32,525 nucleotides of DNA from Pseudoalteromonas denitrificans DSM 6059. GTDB lineage: Bacteria > Pseudomonadota > Gammaproteobacteria > Enterobacterales > Alteromonadaceae. Shown here piece after piece: positions 25,032 through 32,525 of the stretch. The DNA is taken from assembly GCF_900112265.1 (NCBI RefSeq), contig NZ_FOLO01000060.1:1-32525 (forward strand), written 5' to 3'. Every line of letters starts with the position of its first letter. Position 1 is the stretch's first letter. Under the pieces are notes generated by a model that did no database searches, was not told where the DNA came from, and worked only from the letters and a program-made list of their open reading frames with translations. A program made the position numbers and the translations under genes.

Positions 25032-26903
25032 TTACTTCTGAAGTTTAAAAGTATACTGCCCCTTACTTTGTCCGTCCCAGCTATAAATTTTAAAACGATA
25101 ATATCCAGCATTTACATCTAAGTTAATCGTTTCTTGCGAACCTGGCTCTGTTGCACTGTCTAAGTCATACCATATTTTTTGATTGCCATTCCAACGCTGC
25201 AATACCAATTCCAGATCTGCATTATCAGGGCCTGATAATGACGCGCTTATTTGACCGCCCTCATATTCAAACCAATCATTATTTGGTTGAATATCAGTTT
25301 GTGTATTTGTTTTAAGTTCACCCAAATAGGTCTCAAACTGATCTGATTTTGAAATGATTTTTGCACTTAATTTAACATTCTCAATTTTATTCCAAGCGAA
25401 TACACGAACAAAATACGCTCCAGCTTGTGCATTCATATTACAAGATTCTAAGCTTGTTTCCCCTGCACTTTTACAGTCAAACTCCTGTAATGTCGGCAGT
25501 TTCTCTTTTTGAATATATAAATCAGCATCACCACTCCCACTTTGAGTTTTAAACTCGACACGTTCAGCTGAATCAGGCACCATCAGTTTAAAACACTGAC
25601 TATTTTTTGCATCAATGCTGATATTAATATCTGTACCAGGTGTTAGTTGGGAAACACCACAAGGAACAGGATCAGTCTCAACCTCATAGCTTGCTGTAAG
25701 CTTTAAATTATCAAATGCTTTATATGCTTGTACATTTATGTGCATATAACCACCTTGCACATTTGCAGTACACTGCTCATTTGAATTCTCACCAGCTGAT
25801 TTACAATCATAGTTTTGCGCTGTCGCAATATCATTGTGACGCACAAATAAATCAGCATCGCCATTTAGCCCTTCAGTTGTCACTGTATAAGATTTACTAT
25901 TATCAGGTAAAGCAAGTTTAAAACATTGTTCCGTATTTATTTGTGCATTTAAAATGGTTGATTGCCCATTTTCTAATGCTTTAACTTCACAGGGTTTTGG
26001 TTCTTGCGTCGTACCATACACATATGCCACAGCATTCATATCTCCTGCACTTAATACGTGTGAGTTACCAACTAGATTAGCGTTAACGCTACCGTCTAAA
26101 ATTGATATTGTTGTTCGATTACCAATACCAAATGCATTTGTACGATAATGCATAATAGAATAATAATCATAAGGGCCATAGTTTTGCCCTTGTGCACGTG
26201 TTATTTTTTGAAAGTTATAACTCATACTTGACTGAATATTTTGCCATAGAATATTAATATAACTATCACGATCACTGCGGGTTTGTTCATGAAATAAACC
26301 AACAGCATGACCAATCTCATGTACCGCAGCCCCACGACCACAGTTACTTGCCAATGTCAGTGTTTGACGACCACCAGAGCGACCTATCCAAGAGCTACAT
26401 CCGCCACCATTAACAATATTGATGTAGTCATTTTGTGAACTTCTTGGTACTAGATTAATATTTGTTTTACTATTCCAATGATCAACGGCATACAAAAAGT
26501 CTTGTCTTGCGCTCGAACTCAGTGAGCCATCTATTTGATATGGTATTTCACCTTGAGGCCACTTATAACCTGAAGTGGGATATCGAATAGCGGAGCTAGG
26601 AGTAGACATATCATTTGCGTTGTTTACACTACTTATGCCGTCAACAGCCGCAATATCCAAACCATAACGTTTTAACTCATCGGTATGACCTAAAATCATA
26701 TCTCCTAAATAACCAAGACCATCAATATCAATTAAGTTAAGCGTAGAGCCATCTTTCAGTTTGACTGAAAAAGCCTCTCCGTGTGCTGTATTATTAATAT
26801 ACAGCGGAGTTAATTCATTAAATGATTTTTTAGCTTGATTTGCAAAAACCGATGTTGAGCATACAGCAAATAAAACAGCACTGTGTATTTTATTGATCGT
26901 CAT
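25032..26903 (-). CDS. Secreted astacin-family metalloprotease (M12A) with PPC domains
   Basis: The 623-residue preproenzyme has a signal peptide ending near SVFAN (residue 22), a propeptide to about 105, and the astacin catalytic domain (about 110-295). The zinc motif HEIGHAVGLFHEQ has His195, Glu196, His199 and His205, and the Met-turn is SIMHYRTNAFG. Two pre-peptidase C-terminal (PPC) domains follow (about 308-405 and 413-510), each with GDADL(F/Y) and a DCKSAGE-type disulfide loop. A third PPC-like beta domain occupies 525-623. PPC domains are often removed after secretion. AGGAATATT precedes the ATG. It is the last gene of a leftward set, 42 bases after the helical-repeat protein gene. 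Confidence 0.94.
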   Translation of the reverse strand: MTINKIHSAVLFAVCSTSVFANQAKKSFNELTPLYINNTAHGEAFSVKLKDGSTLNLIDIDGLGYLGDMILGHTDELKRYGLDIAAVDGISSVNNANDMSTPSSAIRYPTSGYKWPQGEIPYQIDGSLSSSARQDFLYAVDHWNSKTNINLVPRSSQNDYINIVNGGGCSSWIGRSGGRQTLTLASNCGRGAAVHEIGHAVGLFHEQTRSDRDSYINILWQNIQSSMSYNFQKITRAQGQNYGPYDYYSIMHYRTNAFGIGNRTTISILDGSVNANLVGNSHVLSAGDMNAVAYVYGTTQEPKPCEVKALENGQSTILNAQINTEQCFKLALPDNSKSYTVTTEGLNGDADLFVRHNDIATAQNYDCKSAGENSNEQCTANVQGGYMHINVQAYKAFDNLKLTASYEVETDPVPCGVSQLTPGTDINISIDAKNSQCFKLMVPDSAERVEFKTQSGSGDADLYIQKEKLPTLQEFDCKSAGETSLESCNMNAQAGAYFVRVFAWNKIENVKLSAKIISKSDQFETYLGELKTNTQTDIQPNNDWFEYEGGQISASLSGPDNADLELVLQRWNGNQKIWYDLDSATEPGSQETINLDVNAGYYRFKIYSWDGQSKGQYTFKLQK

Positions 26904-26945
26904 AATATTCCTTGAACACTGTTAAAAATTTAAGTTAAAAAATGA

Positions 26946-28562
26946 TTACCATTGATGTTTATCTTTATTTAATAATTTTTTCAGTTGATCTTTCACGATT
27001 TGATTTTTACTGCTTCGAATTTTTTCAATTATGTGCGATTTTTGTAATGCAGTTAATGTCAGGTTTTGACTTGCCACCGAACGGGATAGTGCGTCAATGC
27101 TTTTAGGTTGGTTTGAGTTCACTGCAAAATTTATGATTTTGTCATGATATTTAGAGTCTTTTGCCAACAGCTTGATCAAAGAGACATTGACGTTTTGTTC
27201 TGTACTTCCTAATAGATCTGCTGCTTGCGCGTTAAGGTTTGTAATTCCACTATTATTTATGGCTAATAATGTCACATCTAGATTAGTCCCCATCGATAAT
27301 TGCTCTGATAAATATTGTTTAACCTCAGATTTTTGTATTTCATTATACCTTGCTACTGTACCAATACTCAGTTTCGCTGTATTTGCAAGCGCGTTATCAG
27401 GCGTCTCAACTAATGCTTTCAAACTATTTAGACTTAAATCTGATACCGCTTCAAAACGCCCTAACGACATTACAACTCGTTGTTTATTGATACCTTGCAG
27501 GTCTGGGTGCGCTAACAAATTAACTAAAGTCACTTCTGCTGAAAAAGTTGGATTTTTTTGAATTGCATAGATAATTAAAGAAGCAAGCTTAGGGTTTAAA
27601 TTTTTATTCTCTATTAAGTTTACCAGTTCATCTAATGTGTAATTTTCTAGTAAATATTGGCCTATCTCTTTTGCCAATGCTTCATCAGGCATGCTCGCCA
27701 ATTTAGTCAAAGCTTGCTTAAGTAAATGTTCTGAAGTAATTTTAAAACTTTGATTAACTTCTGTTGTTTTAAATTTAAGGTTTGAGTTGACCATTTTTAA
27801 ATCATTACTATTAGGCCAATTCACATTCATATTTATCGCTGAGATATAAATAATTTGCTTAACAACAAAGTGTGCGTCTTGATTGATATAATGGGTGTCT
27901 AACACCGAATTCAACTTAATGGGTAAATTATTTTTTGATATGACTAATGACCAGTTCTCATCAATTTTATCAATTGACATATTTTCTAAGTCTGCATTTT
28001 TCCGCTTAAATATTTTTCTGGTGAGTTTATTATTTAATAACTCATACTTATAAACTGCTGAACCCGAAGCTTTAGAAATACTTAAAGGTTCATCTAATTG
28101 ATATGACAATTCAGATAACAAATGTGTTACTGCATTTATTGGGTGGCTTTTATTTAAGCCTAAAAAATCTGTATTTTTGAATACAAAGTTTTCATATTGC
28201 GTTTTAAATAATACTGACGATGCAAGTTGTGTTTTTTCTGTTTGCTGTTTTAACTTACTATCAATAACTTGCCCAAGCCATACGTTTAAGGCTTTTTCTT
28301 TTTTTAATGCAATTTTTCCTTCAAATATAGAACTGGCCATTTCTTCATTGGAATCACTTAAAACCTGAGTTGAAACTTTAAATTTGAAACCCAAAGACTT
28401 AATGCCAGATACAACTTTATTTTCATCGTTTTTATTTATTGTGTGTGAACTGGTATTTTCAATTTTAGGCTTTAGATTTTCACCTTCGACAATACGAGAG
28501 TAGACAAAAATGCTTAGTATCAAAATGCTCACTAAAACAGTTATAAAAATGTGTTTTTTCAT
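26946..28562 (-). CDS. Membrane-anchored protein, beta N-half and helical-repeat C-half (LLTP-like?)
   Basis: The 538-residue product starts MKKHIF with one hydrophobic helix (about 4-22), either a signal anchor or an uncleaved signal. Residues 45-275 look beta-rich (alternating strands such as GFKFKVSTQVL, NVWLGQVIDS, AHFVVKQIIYISAINMNV). Residues 285-538 look like repeated amphipathic helices with no disulfides. The layout, and faint resemblance around FKFKVSTQVL and ANTAKLSIGTVARYN, recall the N-terminal beta-barrel plus superhelix of vitellogenin and MTP (large lipid transfer proteins). This is an inference. Plain HEAT-like repeats are the alternative. The ATG at 28562 is preferred over a GTG 12 codons upstream that lies in a hairpin. 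Confidence 0.7.
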   Translation of the reverse strand: MKKHIFITVLVSILILSIFVYSRIVEGENLKPKIENTSSHTINKNDENKVVSGIKSLGFKFKVSTQVLSDSNEEMASSIFEGKIALKKEKALNVWLGQVIDSKLKQQTEKTQLASSVLFKTQYENFVFKNTDFLGLNKSHPINAVTHLLSELSYQLDEPLSISKASGSAVYKYELLNNKLTRKIFKRKNADLENMSIDKIDENWSLVISKNNLPIKLNSVLDTHYINQDAHFVVKQIIYISAINMNVNWPNSNDLKMVNSNLKFKTTEVNQSFKITSEHLLKQALTKLASMPDEALAKEIGQYLLENYTLDELVNLIENKNLNPKLASLIIYAIQKNPTFSAEVTLVNLLAHPDLQGINKQRVVMSLGRFEAVSDLSLNSLKALVETPDNALANTAKLSIGTVARYNEIQKSEVKQYLSEQLSMGTNLDVTLLAINNSGITNLNAQAADLLGSTEQNVNVSLIKLLAKDSKYHDKIINFAVNSNQPKSIDALSRSVASQNLTLTALQKSHIIEKIRSSKNQIVKDQLKKLLNKDKHQW

Positions 28563-28581
28563 AAAATAATCACTTAAAAGT

Positions 28582-28599
28582 AGTGGGGGAACCCCCACT
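28582..28599 (-). other. Strong GC hairpin between two cotranscribed genes
   Basis: AGTGGGGG and CCCCCACT are separated by two bases. The hairpin is striking in this AT-rich setting. It lies 30 bases after the upstream stop codon and 19 before the next ATG. The T tract after it is short (ACTTTTAAG), so partial termination or protection of the upstream mRNA seems likelier than a full stop. Confidence 0.7.
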
Positions 28600-28629
28600 T
28601 TAATTGGTTGGTTTACAGCATAAAATCAA

Positions 28630-29598
28630 CTAAAGTGATTCCCACTGTGGGCTTGCGTACTCATAAAAAGTATGTTCGTATTGATAAAGAGGATCCCACT
28701 TCATCAGGTTGGTATTAAATTTAATTAATCCCCATAATTTATGACAATATGCATCAATCTTTCCATCTCCGCCGGATAGTTTCCCTGAGATTTTTAGTTC
28801 AAGGAACCCCTGCTCTACAATTTCATTTTCAACTTCGACGCGACGTATACCAGCTTCCATATAACCTTTTGTTTTAACCGTCAGCATATTTAATTTTCCT
28901 TTTACACCTGCTTCAGCAATACCATGGCCTATTGTTGTATAAGCGGCAGAAGTCACATGACCTGATACATAGGGCTCTACCGATGCATAAATATAGTCAG
29001 GTCTGCGCACATTATTAACTTCGAATGGTTCATCATTTTCATAGCCTCCAATAACACCACCCACAGTAAAGTCAGCGCCAACATCAACACCCATACCAAA
29101 TTTCACCCCTACTTGAACTAAACCAAGTGGGTCTAATGGCACAACAACTTTAGGTTTTATCCATTCAGGAATAAGATCAAAAGTATGGCTGATTGGATAA
29201 CTCACTTCGGCATTAAGCAGGTCTTCACAGTTAGGTTTTATCACTGTTACTGTATCTTCACCGACTTCAAGATTAAAACTAAACCCTTGTGTACAATCTA
29301 ATTTTGCTGGATTAAATTCAAATGAAACTAATCCACTGCCAATTTTAATAGCGCTTTTATGCAACTTAAACCAATTGCCCGCCTCATAAGAACCTGAAGT
29401 CGCACCATTGTTTGTTTTAGTTACATTCATCCAACCTGCTTGCTCTCTATGTTGTTTTGAATAAGCAATCACATTATGTTTAGTGACCATTTTTGTCGCA
29501 AATTCAACTGTTCCTGGGTTTTTATAAATATCGGCACTACTTAAACCTGTAAATAACGCACTGGTCAGGTATAAAAATGCTAGCTTCTTGTTTTTCAT
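28630..29598 (-). CDS. Hypothetical exported beta-rich protein
   Basis: I do not recognise this 322-residue protein. The signal peptide (about 1-22) ends near GLSSADI. The mature part has many alternating hydrophobic and polar strands, especially at 150-280 (LVQVGVKFGMGVDVGADFTVGG, VEPYVSGHV, LTVKTKGYMEAGIRRVEVE). Cysteines near 102 (LDCTQG), 124 (PNCEDL) and 282 (YCHKLW) may form one disulfide. The repeated amphipathic strands could form a barrel or a lipid-facing sheet, which is speculation. The second of two adjacent ATGs is used because GGAG lies 5 bases before it. It leads the three-gene set that ends with the astacin gene. Confidence 0.75.
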   Translation of the reverse strand: MKNKKLAFLYLTSALFTGLSSADIYKNPGTVEFATKMVTKHNVIAYSKQHREQAGWMNVTKTNNGATSGSYEAGNWFKLHKSAIKIGSGLVSFEFNPAKLDCTQGFSFNLEVGEDTVTVIKPNCEDLLNAEVSYPISHTFDLIPEWIKPKVVVPLDPLGLVQVGVKFGMGVDVGADFTVGGVIGGYENDEPFEVNNVRRPDYIYASVEPYVSGHVTSAAYTTIGHGIAEAGVKGKLNMLTVKTKGYMEAGIRRVEVENEIVEQGFLELKISGKLSGGDGKIDAYCHKLWGLIKFNTNLMKWDPLYQYEHTFYEYASPQWESL

Positions 29599-29960
29599 CA
29601 TATCTCCAAAGTTTAATGTTTTTTATTTCATCATTTATTAATAAACGATTTCCGTAACAGGAATTAATTACCCAAAACGGATACAGACTATACATGGAGT
29701 ATATGACATATTTATTTCATCGCCAGATAAATCTCATTAAATCTGAGATTTACCTGTCAATGTAAATAGGAATAACACATGAAATTTTAAAACACCGCTA
29801 AATTTATACCTTCCATTTACATTTAATTAAACTTTTTATTGCAATACCCTTTACAGGTACTAAATCTATACTAATATGATTTGAGATACACATATCGAAG
29901 CACATGTATCTGAGATGAAAGCCAATAAAACTAATAAAGATATAATTAAAGGAAAACCTA
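29599..29960. promoter_or_regulatory. Divergent intergenic control region with two inverted repeats
   Basis: These 362 bases separate divergent genes for the exported unknown protein and the trypsin-like protease. They hold a perfect 9-bp inverted repeat TAAATCTCA/TGAGATTTA with a 7-base loop (29728-29752) and a looser one, AGATAC/GTATCT, at about 29884-29911. No coding frame is convincing. Both repeats are candidate operators, but no regulator is identified. Confidence 0.5.
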
Positions 29961-32048
29961 ATGATTAAATGTTTACCAAGTTTACTCGCACTATCAATAG
30001 GCATGACAACAAGTGTTTATGCTAATAAAACACAAAACCCAAATCCAATAATAATAGCCGATACGATTTCTCATACTTTATCTTTAAAACCAACGGAATC
30101 TCTTCAACAAGATGCTGATAATATAAATGAAATAAAAATAACAAAAGCAGGTTCTTCATTTATTAAAGTGCATTTTGACTACTTTAACTTACCAGCTGGT
30201 GCTTACATTACAGTGTCAAGTAAAGATGGCCAAGAAAGCTATCAATACAATGGCATTGACCATAGCAATGCTACTTTTAACAATGAGTCTGGCGAGAATG
30301 GTCAAACACAATTCTCTGCGATGTCTGTATTTGGCGATACTGCCATTATAAAATTGGTGATCCCAGCAGGCATTGTTTGGGAGTCAAAACATGGCATTAA
30401 TATTGATTCATACAATGCTGGACACCCAGATAATGAGGTTTTTAATAACAATACTGAAGATCTCACTCCTGAGTCAACTTGTGGTATTAACGAACGTAAA
30501 GACGTTGCTTGTTGGGAGTCAAGTCACCCAGTTGAATTTGATAGAACTCGTCCAGTCGCAAGGTTATTAATGGCTGGTAGTGGTTTGTGTACTGGCTGGC
30601 GTGTTGGTAATGATAACCGCATGTTTACCAATAACCATTGTTTATCAACTCAAGGGAAACTTGAAGATACTGAAGTATGGTTTAACTATCAAAGAACCAG
30701 TTGTGGTGGTTCAAGCAATGCAACAACGATAAAAGTAACAGGTAAAGATTTATTAAAAACCAACTACGACTTAGATTATTCTCTATTTACGGTTAATAAT
30801 TTTAATACGATTGATGGCTTTGGTAATTTTGGCTTAGATGTGAGAACACCCACTTTAGGTGAATTTATTTATATCGCACAACATGGCGCAGGAAATCCAA
30901 AAGAACTATCGATAGAAAGTGATAAAAATGCCAGCGGGCGTTGTGAAATAGATCTTGCTTCTGTTGCTGGTAGAGCAGCGGATACAGATACAGGTTATTT
31001 TTGTGATACAACTGGCGGTTCATCGGGTTCTCCTGTATTAGCTGCCAGTAGCAATAAGGTGATTGCATTACACCATTTTGGTGGTTGTGAAAATCAAGGT
31101 GTCAAGATAGAAAAAATATGGCCTGAAGTTTCTAGTTTTTTTAATGAAACACCTCCTCCGGGTGATACAGGCCCAGGAAACAAAGCGCCTGTAGCACAAT
31201 TTACAGCAAGTTGCGACAATCTAAGTTGTACTTTTGATGGGACAGCTTCTTCAGATTCAGATGGCACAATAGTCAGCTATGACTGGAATTTAAGTGATGG
31301 CACAGTGCTAACAGGCGCAAACGTGCAACATGCTTTTGCTGCTTCACAAACATACTCTGTCACTTTAACTGTCAAAGATGATAAAGACGCATTGGGTAAA
31401 TTATCACAGGATATATCTGTTTCAGATAATCCAAGTAATAATGAGCTTCAATCAGGCGTACCAATTAATAATTTATTAGCTGCTAAAGATGCTGAATTAG
31501 ACTATTTCATTAATACAACAGAAAATGACAGCCAAGTTACAATTACAACCAGCGGTGGTAGAGGTGATGTTGACTTATATGTTAGAAAAGGTGAAATGCC
31601 AACTAAACAGGCTTATGATTGTCGCCCATTCATCAGCGGTAATAATGAAACATGTCGCGTATTGCTTGGTACACCAGGAAAGGTTCATGTAAAATTGATT
31701 GGCTATAGTGATTTTAGCGAAGTAAGTTTAGTTGCTAATATTACAGCCAGCACAGGAAGTGGATTTCCAAAAACAGGTCTATCTGTCGCTAAGGGAAACT
31801 GGGATCATTATAGTTATACAGTGCCACAAGGTGTCACTAAGTTAGAGATCACAAGTTCAGGTGGTACAGGTGATGCTGATTTATATGTTCAAAAAGGGGC
31901 TGCGCCAACTAAAACAGTCTATGACTGTCGCCCATTCAAATCTGGTAATACCGAAACCTGTTCTATTACAGTGAGTCAAGGAGAAGAAATTTATATCGGT
32001 TTATACGCTTATAGTAACTTTTCAGATCTCACTTTAGATGTTAAATAA
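29961..32048 (+). CDS. Secreted trypsin-like serine protease with PKD and PPC domains
   Basis: The 695-residue preproenzyme has a signal peptide ending near SVYAN (residue 22) and a propeptide-like beta region to about 165. The S1 domain resembles lysyl endopeptidases: His226 in TNNHC, Asp272 in DLDYSLF and Ser355 in GGSSGSPVL, followed by VIALHHFGGC. A PKD domain (about 410-490, APVAQFTASC to VTLTVKDD) comes next, then two PPC domains (about 500-595 and 605-695), each with GD(V/A)DLYV and a DCRPF disulfide loop. Lysine specificity is suggested by family resemblance but not shown. GGA precedes the ATG by about 10 bases. It is monocistronic with its own terminator. Confidence 0.93.
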   Translation: MIKCLPSLLALSIGMTTSVYANKTQNPNPIIIADTISHTLSLKPTESLQQDADNINEIKITKAGSSFIKVHFDYFNLPAGAYITVSSKDGQESYQYNGIDHSNATFNNESGENGQTQFSAMSVFGDTAIIKLVIPAGIVWESKHGINIDSYNAGHPDNEVFNNNTEDLTPESTCGINERKDVACWESSHPVEFDRTRPVARLLMAGSGLCTGWRVGNDNRMFTNNHCLSTQGKLEDTEVWFNYQRTSCGGSSNATTIKVTGKDLLKTNYDLDYSLFTVNNFNTIDGFGNFGLDVRTPTLGEFIYIAQHGAGNPKELSIESDKNASGRCEIDLASVAGRAADTDTGYFCDTTGGSSGSPVLAASSNKVIALHHFGGCENQGVKIEKIWPEVSSFFNETPPPGDTGPGNKAPVAQFTASCDNLSCTFDGTASSDSDGTIVSYDWNLSDGTVLTGANVQHAFAASQTYSVTLTVKDDKDALGKLSQDISVSDNPSNNELQSGVPINNLLAAKDAELDYFINTTENDSQVTITTSGGRGDVDLYVRKGEMPTKQAYDCRPFISGNNETCRVLLGTPGKVHVKLIGYSDFSEVSLVANITASTGSGFPKTGLSVAKGNWDHYSYTVPQGVTKLEITSSGGTGDADLYVQKGAAPTKTVYDCRPFKSGNTETCSITVSQGEEIYIGLYAYSNFSDLTLDVK

Positions 32049-32069
32049 CTTCAAAAGCATTTAGAATAT

Positions 32070-32098
32070 TAAAACCCTTTATAGTGATGAAGGGTTTT
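32070..32098 (+). terminator. Terminator after the trypsin-like protease gene
   Basis: The stem AAAACCCTT/AAGGGTTTT, with an 11-base loop, is followed by T residues, 23 bases past the stop codon. Confidence 0.88.
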
Positions 32099-32235
32099 TT
32101 ATAAACTGCACAATACATTTAACACTCATAACTTACCTTCATTATCTTATCAGCATCTTAATACGCTAATTAAAGTCCAGTTTTATAAATGTTTTCCTAG
32201 GGGCTGTTGATCTTTGTTTGAATTTTGTGCGTAAG

Positions 32236-32287
32236 TGACAATCTCGTATAATTCACTTCGCCAAAACCAAACTAAACGAGATTGTCA
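32236..32287 (+). promoter_or_regulatory. IS promoter framed by a 12-bp inverted repeat at the start codon
   Basis: TGACAATCTCGT (32236-32247) and ACGAGATTGTCA (32276-32287) are perfect complements. The right arm ends on the A of the transposase ATG. The -10 TATAAT (32247-32252), with TTGTGC 16 bases upstream, would start RNA near 32259, inside the loop. Confidence 0.75.
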
Positions 32288-32525
32288 TGCCCCGATTAAT
32301 GCTCACTGATGAGCTGTGGTCGAAACTAAAAGCTATATTGCTTGAAGATAGAGTTTATAACAAGCTTGAACATCGACAAACGCTAGAAGGAATACTTTAT
32401 CGCTTACGTGTTGGCTGTCCGTGGCGTGATTTGCCTGAATGTTTTGGGTTGTGGAATACCATTTATCGTCGTTTTCTTCTTTGGTCAAGAAAAGGCATAT
32501 TAATGAGACTGTTCAAAACTTTAGC
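32287..32525 (+). CDS. IS5-family transposase, N-terminal part (OrfA-like)
   Basis: The visible 79 residues (MPRLMLTDELWSKL, then LEGILYRLRVGCPWRDLPECFG) match the DUF4096-type N-terminal domain of IS427-group transposases. Many members use two overlapping frames joined by a programmed frameshift, and whether this one does lies beyond the window. No catalytic DDE residue falls in the visible part. The start codon sits in the right arm of an inverted repeat, with no free ribosome binding site on read-through RNA. Confidence 0.9.
   Translation, partial: MPRLMLTDELWSKLKAILLEDRVYNKLEHRQTLEGILYRLRVGCPWRDLPECFGLWNTIYRRFLLWSRKGILMRLFKTL

Larger units (their letters stand above)
32200..32525 (+). 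mobile_element. Left end of an IS5-family (IS427-like) insertion sequence, cut by window
   Basis: The left end appears to be GGGGCTGTTGATCTTTG (from 32200 or 32201), typical of terminal repeats of this IS5 subgroup. It is directly preceded by CTAG (32197-32200), which fits the YTAR target preference. The right end and the target duplicate lie outside the window. Confidence 0.85.

Overview
The window looks like chromosome of an AT-rich marine gammaproteobacterium of the Alteromonadales, most like Pseudoalteromonas. This rests on protein character (AsnS, FtsK, SerS, RarA, LolA, biotin enzymes, TusBCDE), the divergent lrp/ald pair, and several secreted proteases with PPC domains. The assignment comes from pattern recognition, not from a database search.

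Layout: (1) 1-6160 is an accessory stretch. It holds a truncated IS200/IS605-type transposase with hairpins, a family of hairpin-rich interspersed repeats in three places (about 391-505, 1811-2355, 5574-6040), a secreted beta-helix protein, an unknown helical protein, a 52-residue membrane peptide, and a secreted subtilisin-like protease with a nine-G tract in its coding strand. The stretch ends at two identical tandem tRNA-Ser(UGA) genes, with a decayed third copy at its edge. (2) 6400-24960 is mostly conserved housekeeping DNA: yccA, tusDCBE, the leftward run ftsK-lolA-rarA-crcB-serS, lrp and ald in divergent orientation, the leftward biotin operon bioBFCD (apparently continuing into ywbE and a 59-residue ORF) opposite bioA with a BirA-type operator between them, a small membrane protein gene, and asnS. 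(3) 25032-32048 is a secretion-oriented cluster. A leftward three-gene set encodes an unknown exported beta-rich protein, a membrane-anchored protein with a beta half and a helical-repeat half, and an astacin metalloprotease with PPC domains. A trypsin-like (lysyl-endopeptidase type) protease with PKD and PPC domains is transcribed divergently. (4) 32200-32525 is the left end of an IS5-family (IS427-like) element, cut by the window edge.

How the genes work together: TusBCDE relays sulfur for tRNA 2-thiouridine; BioC/F/A/D/B cover most of biotin synthesis under a probable BirA operator; Lrp probably controls alanine dehydrogenase; FtsK, RarA, LolA, SerS and AsnS are core functions. The least understood part is 25032-32048. 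The 538-residue protein there has the overall architecture of the N-terminal half of large lipid transfer proteins (vitellogenin/MTP). This is my best candidate for something undescribed, but it is an inference from architecture and weak motif resemblance.
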